Origin: CAZHOV01 sp964534315
GTDB taxonomy: Bacteria > Bacteroidota > Bacteroidia > Chitinophagales > Saprospiraceae
Direction: 5' to 3'
Assembly (NCBI GenBank): GCA_964534315.1
Contig: CAZHOV010000130.1
Location: forward strand, 1 to 16,346
Length of the DNA stretch: 16,346 nt
Shown one piece after another: positions 7,468 to 14,279 of the stretch (positions within the stretch are counted from its first letter, which is position 1; each line of letters opens with the position of its first letter). The notes under the pieces were generated by a model. It was not told the DNA's origin. It saw only the letters and a program-made list of their open reading frames with translations, and did no database searches. A program made the translations under genes and the position numbers.

Positions 7468-8181
7468 ATGAATATTGCGATTTTAGGATACGGAAAAATG
7501 GGTAAGACCATTGAGCAGTTAGCTACCGGTCATCAGATTATCCTGAAGATCACCGAAGACAATGCAGATCAATTAACGATTGACAATCTTCGGCGGGCGG
7601 ATGTTGCTATTGAATTTACCCAGCCGGATGCAGCATTTGAAAATATTAAATTATGTATTAACGCCGGTATTCCGGTTGTCTCAGGAACCACTGGATGGTT
7701 AGATAAACTAGAAGAGATCAAAGCATTAATAGACGAGAAAAACGGAGCCTTTTTTTATGCCCCCAACTTCAGCATCGGGGTCAACCTATTCTTTGCCCTC
7801 AATCGCGTTTTCGCCAAATGGATCGATCAATATGAAGATTACGAAATACTTATTGAAGAAATCCATCATACCGAGAAAAAAGATGCCCCCTCTGGTACCG
7901 CTATCCGCCTGGCGGAAGAAATTATCCACCAAATGCGTCGTAAAGACAACTGGATTCATCAAGACTACCCCAAATCTACCGATCTACTAGTTACCTCAAA
8001 ACGCATAGTGGATACGCCCGGCACACATACGGTGACGTATCAATCCAAAATAGATAAAATTCAATTACAACACGTAGCTTTCTCAAGAGAAGGATTCGCC
8101 AAAGGAGCCCTCCTCGCGGCTGAGTGGATCGTCGGTAAACAAGGTCTGTTTGGCATGGAAGACCTTATGGGAATGAGATGA
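7468..8181 (+). CDS. dapB: 4-hydroxy-tetrahydrodipicolinate reductase
   Basis: This cytoplasmic NAD(P)H-dependent reductase of the diaminopimelate/lysine pathway produces tetrahydrodipicolinate, a precursor of lysine and of peptidoglycan cross-links. The nucleotide-binding glycine loop is ILGYGKMG (5-12). VSGTTGW (71-77) is the conserved cofactor-domain strand-loop. EEIHHTEKKDAPSGTA (130-145) is the substrate loop, with His133 and Lys137 matching the catalytic His159 and Lys163 of E. coli DapB. At 237 residues it is shorter than the 273-residue E. coli enzyme, as is usual in Bacteroidota. It starts 22 bp after the cysteine desulfurase stop, consistent with one transcript. No lysine riboswitch-like element fits in so short a gap. 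Assignment is firm. Confidence 0.95.
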   Translation: MNIAILGYGKMGKTIEQLATGHQIILKITEDNADQLTIDNLRRADVAIEFTQPDAAFENIKLCINAGIPVVSGTTGWLDKLEEIKALIDEKNGAFFYAPNFSIGVNLFFALNRVFAKWIDQYEDYEILIEEIHHTEKKDAPSGTAIRLAEEIIHQMRRKDNWIHQDYPKSTDLLVTSKRIVDTPGTHTVTYQSKIDKIQLQHVAFSREGFAKGALLAAEWIVGKQGLFGMEDLMGMR

Positions 8182-8196
8182 GGACCGGAAGACCAG

Positions 8197-8246
8197 ATCA
8201 GTCTGAAGGACTGATACCTTATATACCTTAACTAAGGGCAGCGCCC
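8197..8246 (+). other. Two small hairpins between dapB and the aldo/keto reductase
   Basis: ATCAGTC (8197-8203) pairs perfectly with GACTGAT (8209-8215) across a 5-nt loop. A second stem, GGGC (8236-8239) with GCCC (8243-8246), follows. Neither ends in a T-run, so they are not convincing terminators. They may attenuate read-through or protect mRNA ends in the 86-bp gap. Confidence 0.3.
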
Positions 8247-8267
8247 CTCAGAATAAAAATAAATAAT

Positions 8268-9251
8268 ATGCAATATCGTCGACTAGGAAAATCAGGATTA
8301 CAAGTTAGTGTATTATCATTTGGATCGTGGTTAACATTTGGAAAACAGATCGGAGATGACCGGGCGGAGGAGCTTATGGTCAAAGCTTATGATCATGGGG
8401 TCAATTTCTTTGATAATGCGGAGATCTATGCGCGCGGCCAGTCAGAGATCGTTATGGGGAATATATTGAAGAAGTTGAATTGGGACAGAAGCACCTATCT
8501 GGTTTCCAGTAAAGTATTTTTTGGCAGTGGCGGAAAGGGGCCAAATCAAACGGGCTTAAGCAGAAAACATATTTTTGAAGGGTGCCATGCAGCCCTTAAG
8601 CGGTTGCAGGTCGATTATCTAGACTTACTCTTTTGCCATCGCCCGGATAAAAACACCCCCATGGAAGAGACGGTTTGGGCAATGAATCACCTCATCCAAC
8701 AAGGAAAGGTACTATACTGGGGAACATCAGAATGGTCTGCCCAAGAAATTATGGAAGCTCATATGGTGGCTCAAAAATTAAATTTGATTGGCCCTACTAT
8801 GGAGCAACCTCAATACAACATGTTTCACCGCCAAAAAGTAGAAGTGGATTATGCAAAGATATACAATACAGTAGGGTTGGGAACCACCATTTGGTCCCCC
8901 CTTGCCAGTGGTGTTTTGACTGATAAGTATCTCGATAAATTTCCGGAAGGTACCCGCCTGGGAATGGAGGGCTTGGATTGGCTTAAACAACGTTCCTTAA
9001 CACCAGAACGTCTTGAAAAAACGCGCAAACTAAATGAGTTAGCAAAATCAATAGGAACGACACTTCCGAAGTTAGCCGTAGCCTGGTGCGTTAAAAACCC
9101 GAATGTGAGTACGGTGATCCTTGGAGCCTCCAAGCCGCATCATCTTGATGAAACCCTCCAATCACTGGACGTCGTAGATAAATTGACCGATGAAGTTACT
9201 GAAAAAATTGAGGACATCCTTCAAAATAAACCGCCGCATCCGGCTTTTTAA
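8268..9251 (+). CDS. Aldo/keto reductase (Kv-beta-like/AKR6-type)
   Basis: This is a 327-residue NADPH-dependent oxidoreductase with a TIM-barrel fold, expected to reduce aldehydes or ketones in the cytoplasm. The N-terminus MQYRRLGKSGLQVSVLSFGSW is typical of the family branch that includes potassium-channel beta subunits and bacterial YghZ-like enzymes. The catalytic tetrad can be placed at Asp49 and Tyr54 (FDNAEIYARGQSE), Lys82 (SSKVFF) and His124 (FCHRPD). Cofactor contacts include WSPLASGVLTDKY (209-221) and the late ILGASKPHHLDE block. The physiological substrate is unknown, and the Kv-beta name reflects similarity only. It is preceded by an 86-bp gap after dapB and followed after 7 bp by a strong intrinsic terminator, so it is the last gene of the plus-strand run. 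Confidence 0.93.
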   Translation: MQYRRLGKSGLQVSVLSFGSWLTFGKQIGDDRAEELMVKAYDHGVNFFDNAEIYARGQSEIVMGNILKKLNWDRSTYLVSSKVFFGSGGKGPNQTGLSRKHIFEGCHAALKRLQVDYLDLLFCHRPDKNTPMEETVWAMNHLIQQGKVLYWGTSEWSAQEIMEAHMVAQKLNLIGPTMEQPQYNMFHRQKVEVDYAKIYNTVGLGTTIWSPLASGVLTDKYLDKFPEGTRLGMEGLDWLKQRSLTPERLEKTRKLNELAKSIGTTLPKLAVAWCVKNPNVSTVILGASKPHHLDETLQSLDVVDKLTDEVTEKIEDILQNKPPHPAF

Positions 9252-9258
9252 TAATGAA

Positions 9259-9304
9259 AGGGCTTACTCCATAGTCTGTTAGTAAGCCCTAAAAATATTT
9301 TTTA
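9259..9304 (+). terminator. Rho-independent terminator after the aldo/keto reductase
   Basis: AGGGCTTACT (9259-9268) and AGTAAGCCCT (9281-9290) form a perfect 10-bp stem with a 12-nt loop, followed by AAAAATA and a run of seven T (9298-9304). The position, 7 bp after the TAA stop, fits a transcription terminator. The A-rich flank opposite means it may also act on transcripts from ilvE. Confidence 0.85.
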
Positions 9305-9309
9305 TGCTG

Positions 9310-9345
9310 AGCGCACTGTTCTTTTTAGAAAAAATAATGCGCTCA
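9310..9345 (-). terminator. Possible hairpin terminator downstream of ilvE
   Basis: GAGCGCA (9310-9316) pairs perfectly with TGCGCTC (9339-9345) across an A/T-rich 22-nt loop. It lies about 90 bp beyond the ilvE stop on the minus strand; after a short spacer comes an A/T tract on that strand. Without an immediate T-run it is only a candidate. The stretch 9346-9434 between it and ilvE shows no gene. Confidence 0.35.
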
Positions 9346-9434
9346 AAGAAGAAAGTCGGCGACACCCAACACCAAAAGATATGGTGAGATGCGCTTTTTA
9401 CCATTATTCATCACTAACTTCACCTTGGTAATAC

Positions 9435-10523
9435 CTAATGGCCGATAGTAGCGTTTACTTCTGAGCCGACCGGAACGATCCAACCGAACTTATCCTCTAT
9501 GGTTCCTGCGCGAAGGTTATTGATATAAGTTTTTAACATTTCTCCTACTTTCCTATTTTCTACAGGCGGCAATTCCATCAGGTAATCCTTGTAGGTGAGA
9601 CTGGAAACGTGCGCAACGACAGCCGCAGTTCCGGCGCCAAATATTTCGTCTAGCTTTCCTGCTTTGTGTTGCTCTACAATCTCGTCAATGGTGACTGTCC
9701 TTTCTTCCACTTCATAACCTTTGTCCTTGAGGATAGTGATAAAACTATCTCTGGTAATACCTTTTAAAATAGCACCATTGAGCTCCGGAGTAACGACCTT
9801 CCCGTCAAATACAAAGAACAGGTTCATAGTCCCTACTTCCTGAACTTCCTTGAAATGGTAACCATCTAGCCACATGATTTGATCAAAGCCTTTTTTCTGA
9901 GCGATCTCGGTAGGTAAAAGAGCAGCACCGTAATTTCCTGCAGCTTTTGCTTCACCAGCACCACCGGGAACGGCACGCACATATTTTTCTTCTGCAACCA
10001 GGGAAACAGGTTTGGGATAGTAAGGACCAACGGGACCTGTAAAAATGATAAACTTGTAACTGTCAGAAGGTTTTACGCCAATAAATTTACCGTCGGCAAA
10101 CATAAATGGACGAATGTAAAGGGCACTCCCCTGCTTGGAAGGAATCCATCCCTGGTCAATGCTAATCAATTTATGAAGCGCTTCTAAAAAAAGATCTTCT
10201 GGAATGTGCGGCATACACATGCGTTCAGCAGATCGGTTAATACGCTTGGCATGCATTTCAGGACGAAATAAGAAGGGCTCACCGTCGAATGACTTAGAAG
10301 CTTTCATACCTTCAAAAATAGCCTGTCCATAATGAAGCCCCAAACAAGCAGGATGAACCTCAAATGGCCCAAAAGGGACAATACGTAAATCTTTCCACTC
10401 CCCATCTGTATAGTCTGCAACAAACATATGATCAGAAAACGTTTTTCCAAAAGGAATGGCTTCAAAATCAACGCCCTCCAATCGGGGTTGGGAAGTTTTT
10501 GTAATTTCTATATTATACTTCAT
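9435..10523 (-). CDS. ilvE: Branched-chain amino acid aminotransferase (class IV fold)
   Basis: This PLP-dependent transaminase moves the amino group between glutamate and the 2-keto acids of leucine, isoleucine and valine, the last biosynthetic and first degradative step for these amino acids. At 362 residues it belongs to the longer, eukaryote-like BCAT group (type II) rather than the roughly 308-residue E. coli IlvE. Visible motifs are GLHYGQAIFEGMKA (62-75), RPFMFADG (138-145), the Schiff-base Lys193 in GGAGEAKAAGNYGA, QEVGTMNLFFVF (228-239), GITRDS (255-260), and the phosphate-binding GAGTAAVV (297-304). The CxxC redox switch of human BCAT is not seen. The ATG at 10523 is preceded by a very AT-rich leader with no exact TAnnTTTG box. 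It stands alone on the minus strand, converging on the aldo/keto reductase. Assignment is firm. Confidence 0.95.
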   Translation of the reverse strand: MKYNIEITKTSQPRLEGVDFEAIPFGKTFSDHMFVADYTDGEWKDLRIVPFGPFEVHPACLGLHYGQAIFEGMKASKSFDGEPFLFRPEMHAKRINRSAERMCMPHIPEDLFLEALHKLISIDQGWIPSKQGSALYIRPFMFADGKFIGVKPSDSYKFIIFTGPVGPYYPKPVSLVAEEKYVRAVPGGAGEAKAAGNYGAALLPTEIAQKKGFDQIMWLDGYHFKEVQEVGTMNLFFVFDGKVVTPELNGAILKGITRDSFITILKDKGYEVEERTVTIDEIVEQHKAGKLDEIFGAGTAAVVAHVSSLTYKDYLMELPPVENRKVGEMLKTYINNLRAGTIEDKFGWIVPVGSEVNATIGH

Positions 10524-10627
10524 AAAGCTTTAATTTTTAATGTAAATTTAATGTATATTTCACACTTATTCAAATTTTATACTTTTACATTATTTTTTAT
10601 TTATAAAAATTTTCAAAAAATACTGAT
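10524..10627. promoter_or_regulatory. AT-rich divergent intergenic region (ilvE / 155-aa gene)
   Basis: This 104-bp stretch is strongly A+T-rich and must hold the start signals for both divergent units. Near matches to TAnnTTTG that are off by one base in spacing occur on the minus strand (for example the TAAAATTTG form), but no exact box was seen in either direction. No hairpin or T-box/leader-peptide attenuator for ilvE was recognised. Confidence 0.4.
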
Positions 10628-11095
10628 TTGGAAAATTATATTTTGAAAAAAGATTTTCTTGACCTGAATTTTTATCCAAGCGAACCCATTTTTGATCTGG
10701 AACCAATCATCCAAACAAGGAAAAACCATAAAGGAATAATTGTACTATTTTACAGCAAAGGCCAGGTTAATGCAGAAAAGGAATTCTTAAAAAAGATATT
10801 AAGTGCGATTCATTTGGATTATGATAAAGATATAGTCCCTATTAATATAACTTCCAAAAATGAATTAAGGTTTAGCCAAATAGATAATAAAATCAGCTGC
10901 AAAAGCCTCTTGGTTTTTGGTATATCAACCACTGAACTAGGCCTTGTTTTTCAATGTACACCTTACCAATTTTTCAAATTCAGAGCTATTCATTGCCTAT
11001 TTGCAGATGAACTGTCTAAAATACAAGAAGATCAATCACTGAAAAAACAACTGTGGATCGCCCTGAAAAATCAATTTAATCCCTCCAGATCATGA
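10628..11095 (+). CDS. Uncharacterised 155-aa protein, possibly DNA polymerase III psi (HolD)-like; TTG start
   Basis: No family was recognised with certainty. The protein is probably cytoplasmic: it has no signal peptide or membrane helix. A hydrophobic strand GIIVLFYS (36-43), a helix AEKEFLKKILSAIHL (49-63), a second strand LLVFGI (94-99) and a C-terminal LFADELSKIQEDQSLKKQLW (124-143) suggest an alpha/beta Rossmann-like fold. The strand-helix-strand order and the ending 'L..L..D..LK..LW..L' resemble the HolD (psi) clamp-loader subunit of proteobacteria, but this is by-eye similarity only. A TTG start is required. Going upstream in frame there is a TAA at 10604 with only one possible start codon, TTG 10628, in between, and the protein contains no internal methionine. 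Its stop overlaps the rdgB ATG as ATGA (11092-11095), so translation is likely coupled. Base composition is more AT-rich than its neighbours. Confidence 0.8.
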   Translation: MENYILKKDFLDLNFYPSEPIFDLEPIIQTRKNHKGIIVLFYSKGQVNAEKEFLKKILSAIHLDYDKDIVPINITSKNELRFSQIDNKISCKSLLVFGISTTELGLVFQCTPYQFFKFRAIHCLFADELSKIQEDQSLKKQLWIALKNQFNPSRS

Positions 11096-11667
11096 AAAAA
11101 ATACTATTTGCAACAGCCAACCCCAACAAAGTACGAGAAGTCAATCAACTCCTAACAGGCACTTTCCTGGTAGAAAGCCTTTCCGATATCGGTTTTACAG
11201 AAGAGGTTCCTGAAACGATGCCCACCATAGAGGGCAATGCGCTCCAAAAAGTGCGGTATGTGTACGAAAGGGTCCGAATTGATTGTTTTTCGGAAGATAC
11301 CGGCCTGGAAATCGATTTCCTGGACGGAGCACCTGGAGTATACACCGCGCGCTACGCAGGTCCCCAAAGAGACCCCAATGATAATATGGACCTCGTTCTT
11401 CAACAACTTGGCGACACCAAGAACCGCGGAGCCCAATTTCGCACTGTTGTCGCCCTCATCCTTAATGAACAAGAATATACTTTTGAAGGGATCGCAAGAG
11501 GCACAATTACCTTAAAAAAATCGGGCACCGAAGGCTTCGGCTATGACCCCATCTTTATCCCTGAAGGTTATGATATTTCCTTTGCCCAAATGGATAAAGA
11601 TACCAAAAATGAAATCAGCCACCGGGGCAAAGCCATCCGGAAGTTAGTAAAGTTTTTAACAAGATAA
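11092..11667 (+). CDS. rdgB: Non-canonical purine NTP pyrophosphatase (dITP/XTP pyrophosphatase)
   Basis: This soluble enzyme of the HAM1/RdgB family hydrolyses dITP, ITP and XTP to monophosphates, keeping deaminated purines out of DNA and RNA. At 191 residues it has the family length. Motifs are the N-terminal ATANPNKVREV (7-17), the catalytic block SEDTGLEIDFLDGAPGVYTA (67-86) with Asp69 at the family's catalytic position, GFGYDPIF (148-155), and the C-terminal SHRGKA (176-181) that contacts the base. The ATG at 11092 overlaps the preceding gene's stop by four bases. The TAA stop lies only 2 bp from the TAG stop of the convergent photolyase gene, leaving no room for a dedicated terminator. 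Assignment is firm. Confidence 0.96.
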   Translation: MKKILFATANPNKVREVNQLLTGTFLVESLSDIGFTEEVPETMPTIEGNALQKVRYVYERVRIDCFSEDTGLEIDFLDGAPGVYTARYAGPQRDPNDNMDLVLQQLGDTKNRGAQFRTVVALILNEQEYTFEGIARGTITLKKSGTEGFGYDPIFIPEGYDISFAQMDKDTKNEISHRGKAIRKLVKFLTR

Positions 11668-11669
11668 CC

Positions 11670-13217
11670 CTAAAGCTCATTTATATGTTCCCTGATCCAT
11701 TGGGCGCGCTCCAACATAGCGGCTTTATCTTCGGAGTCCATCTTGTCGAGCAGGCGGTACATCATGGAGACGCGGGCGTTGGAGCGTAACTTGTCTTCAT
11801 GGCGCAAGTAGAACTCCCAGTACAAGCTATTGTAAGGACAAGCATCTTTACCGGTTTTGGCTTTGCGATCGTATTTGCAGTTGGAGCAATAATCGCTCAT
11901 CTTATGCATATAATTGGCACTGGAAATATAGGGCTTGGTGCCCACAATTCCCCCATCTGCAAATTGGCTCATCCCACGGGTATTCGTAATCTCCACCCAC
12001 TGAACGGCATCCATGTAAATACCCAGATACCATTCGTCTACTTCGTCGGGGTCGCAACCGAGCAGTAAGGCAAAGTTTCCGGTAACCATAAGACGCTGAA
12101 TATGATGGGCGTATGCTGTTTCCAAAGACTGACCAATAGCGGATTGCAGGCATTTCATATCTGTCTTACCGGTCCAGTAGAATTCTGGCAAGGGCGTATC
12201 ATGATCAAAATAATTAAGTTGCTCATATTCGGGCATCTTGGCCCAATAAACACCTCTCATATACTCCCGCCAACCAATGATCTGACGCACAAAGCCTTCA
12301 ATCTGAGCAATATCGATCTCCCCCTGGTGTTGCTCCCAGTAGGCCACGCTGCGCTGTACCACTTCCAAAGGGCTGATCATTTTGGTATTTAAACCGAAGG
12401 AAATCCTGGAGTGAAATAACAGGTCATCTCTCACCGTCATTGCATCCTGATAAGTACCAAATTGAGCAAGACTCGTTTCGAAAAAATGATCCAGCAAATC
12501 ATCTATCTCTTTACGGGTGACCGGCCAGTTAAAATCGTCGGCTTCGATCGTGCCTATGGTAGCTACCTCCGCCGCTTCCAGCATCTGTACAAGCTCTTCT
12601 ACATTTCTGGAAAAAGGTTTCTTCTCCGGAATAGCCACTTTTTTGGGCAGTTTCTTCCGGTTGGCAGCGTCGTAATTCCACTTACCCGTTAAGGGGGATT
12701 CGCCGTCATCTTCCATCATGATATCGTATTTTTTACGCATATGCCGATAGAACGACTCCATCAAGTAGGTTTTCTTGCCTTCGAAAAACTCTTCTACAAA
12801 AAGGCGTTCGGTCAGAAAATGCTCCGTATCGAAGGCCTCTGTTTCAATCGACAGCTCCTTACAGAAATGCTGGAGTTGCTGATCCAGGCGGTATTCGTCT
12901 GGTAGCTGGTATTCGAATTTTTGGATTTTACGCTCCTCAATGATCTTGGAAAGATTATCAGTAAGACTTTGAGTATTTTGCTCATCATCCAAGGTTAGAT
13001 AATGTACGCTATGGCCTTGTTTTTTCAAATCATCTGAAAAATTGCGCATGGCTAGAAAGAAACCGACAACCTTTTGAATATGGTGCCTTACATAACCGGT
13101 TTCTTGCTGCATCTCCATGAATACATAGAGCGTTTCATCGTCCGTTTGCTTATACCAGCTATGGTTGCCATTAAGCTGATCGCCCAGAATAAGTCGTAGC
13201 GTGTGGTAGTTTTGCAT
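11670..13217 (-). CDS. FeS-type bacterial photolyase/cryptochrome (FeS-BCP, (6-4) photolyase class)
   Basis: This is a 515-residue flavoprotein of the FeS-BCP branch of the photolyase/cryptochrome family (Agrobacterium PhrB, Rhodobacter CryB, older name deoxyribodipyrimidine photolyase-related). The characterised member PhrB repairs (6-4) photoproducts with blue light, using FAD, a DMRL antenna and a 4Fe-4S cluster. The N-terminal LRLILGDQLN block (7-16) begins the antenna domain. Four cysteines, 356, 444, 447 and 460 (YCSNC plus KDACPYNSLYW), have the same spacing as the PhrB cluster ligands 350, 438, 441 and 454. The double histidine of HHIQRLMVTGNF (371-372) matches the active-site pair in PhrB. 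The C-terminal helical domain holds TNTRGMSQFADGG near FAD. The gene is divergent from the ABC transporter and convergent with rdgB. I cannot tell a repair enzyme from a photoreceptor by sequence, but the intact cluster and histidines favour repair. Confidence 0.93.
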   Translation of the reverse strand: MQNYHTLRLILGDQLNGNHSWYKQTDDETLYVFMEMQQETGYVRHHIQKVVGFFLAMRNFSDDLKKQGHSVHYLTLDDEQNTQSLTDNLSKIIEERKIQKFEYQLPDEYRLDQQLQHFCKELSIETEAFDTEHFLTERLFVEEFFEGKKTYLMESFYRHMRKKYDIMMEDDGESPLTGKWNYDAANRKKLPKKVAIPEKKPFSRNVEELVQMLEAAEVATIGTIEADDFNWPVTRKEIDDLLDHFFETSLAQFGTYQDAMTVRDDLLFHSRISFGLNTKMISPLEVVQRSVAYWEQHQGEIDIAQIEGFVRQIIGWREYMRGVYWAKMPEYEQLNYFDHDTPLPEFYWTGKTDMKCLQSAIGQSLETAYAHHIQRLMVTGNFALLLGCDPDEVDEWYLGIYMDAVQWVEITNTRGMSQFADGGIVGTKPYISSANYMHKMSDYCSNCKYDRKAKTGKDACPYNSLYWEFYLRHEDKLRSNARVSMMYRLLDKMDSEDKAAMLERAQWIREHINEL

Positions 13218-13381
13218 GTTTTTTTATTTAGGTAAAAAACTAACCGGAAAGGAAGCGAATTGTTTGCTCGCGTAGGCTAAAGTCCACCCCACCGTCCAAA
13301 CATTTGGGGATTTTGCCGAAGAAATGTTAATAATTCAAAAAGAATTGCCATTTTCGTTTTTCATTAATAATCAACACCCAA
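13218..13381. promoter_or_regulatory. Divergent intergenic region (photolyase / ABC transporter)
   Basis: This 164-bp gap must carry both promoters. No exact TAnnTTTG box was seen. On the minus strand TAGTTTTT lies about 35 nt before the photolyase ATG and is one base off the consensus. A small inverted repeat AATTC-AAAAA-GAATT occupies 13332-13346, about 35 bp before the ABC gene, and could be an operator or chance AT-rich symmetry. Confidence 0.35.
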
Positions 13382-14266
13382 ATGGCAATATTAACAACTG
13401 ACGGCCTGACGAAGCACTACGGACGCATAACGGCCGTCAATAAGCTCTCTCTTACCGTTGAAAAGGGTAATATCTACGGTATTCTCGGCCCCAACGGGAG
13501 TGGTAAAACAACAACACTGGGCATTATATTAGGTATCATTCATCAAAGTGCTGGAAATTATGCTTGGTTTGACGGTCAATACACCAAAAACCCCAGATTA
13601 AGAGTTGGTGCATTGCTGGAGACGCCCAATTTTTATCCATATATGAATGCTGTGGATAATTTGGACATCATTGCACATATCAAAGGGGTAAAAAATACTG
13701 ATTACGATCACCTACTCGACTTGGTGAACCTGCGTAAACGAAAATTATCTAAGTTCAAGACCTATTCTCTGGGAATGAAGCAGCGATTGGCTATTGCTGC
13801 GGCCATGATCGGCGATCCGGAGGTCCTCATTTTCGATGAACCTACCAATGGGTTGGATCCTCAGGGAATTGCCGAGGTCCGCGAAACCATCCGGGAGATT
13901 GGACGGTCGGAGAAAACCATTCTGATGGCCAGCCATATTTTGGACGAAGTGGAGAAAGTGTGTTCACACGTGGCCATTATCAAGGAAGGTAGCTTGTTGG
14001 CTACCGGTTCCGTTGGTGCGATCATCAATAGTGAACTGGAAGTACAGATCGCTAGTGAAGATCATGAACAACTAAAAACCGCTCTTTCCGAACTCGACTT
14101 TGTAAAAGGACTTAAGGAGAAGGAAAACCGATTGCTCTTCAATATGGATGGTGAAGTATCAACTACCGAGTTAAATAAATTGCTTTATGAAAAAGGTATT
14201 ATTCTCTCTCACTTGGTAGCTAAAAAGCGTAGCCTGGAAGAAGAGTTTTTGGAAATTACAAAATAA
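13382..14266 (+). CDS. ABC transporter ATP-binding protein (BcrA/CcmA-like)
   Basis: This 294-residue ATPase powers an ABC-2-type exporter with the permease encoded next to it. Walker A is GPNGSGKTT (36-44), the signature is YSLGMKQR (128-135), Walker B is VLIFDEPTNGLDP (148-160), and the switch histidine is His185 in MASHILDE. At the Q-loop position the sequence reads GALLETPNFYPYM, with Glu80 where most ABC ATPases have Gln. This 'E-loop' is described for lantibiotic-immunity and bacitracin-type transporters. After about 215 a C-terminal extension (SSS-free, mixed alpha/beta, ending KRSLEEEFLEITK) is typical of single-domain ATPases of the BcrA group. The permease starts 13 bp downstream, so they are one operon. 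Export or removal of a hydrophobic or peptide compound is likely; the substrate is unknown. GldA of the gliding machinery is a related alternative, but no gldF/gldG is present. Confidence 0.93.
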   Translation: MAILTTDGLTKHYGRITAVNKLSLTVEKGNIYGILGPNGSGKTTTLGIILGIIHQSAGNYAWFDGQYTKNPRLRVGALLETPNFYPYMNAVDNLDIIAHIKGVKNTDYDHLLDLVNLRKRKLSKFKTYSLGMKQRLAIAAAMIGDPEVLIFDEPTNGLDPQGIAEVRETIREIGRSEKTILMASHILDEVEKVCSHVAIIKEGSLLATGSVGAIINSELEVQIASEDHEQLKTALSELDFVKGLKEKENRLLFNMDGEVSTTELNKLLYEKGIILSHLVAKKRSLEEEFLEITK

Positions 14267-14279
14267 TCGAAAACCAACT

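Noticed and set aside
11799..12068. Hydrophobic 89-aa plus-strand frame inside the photolyase gene
   Set aside because: It is a shadow of the conserved C-terminal region of the photolyase that holds the Fe-S ligands; no start signal and no conservation expected.
13332..13346. AATTC-AAAAA-GAATT as a firm operator site
   Set aside because: A 5-bp arm palindrome in AT-rich intergenic DNA is easily due to chance, and no regulator gene is nearby.
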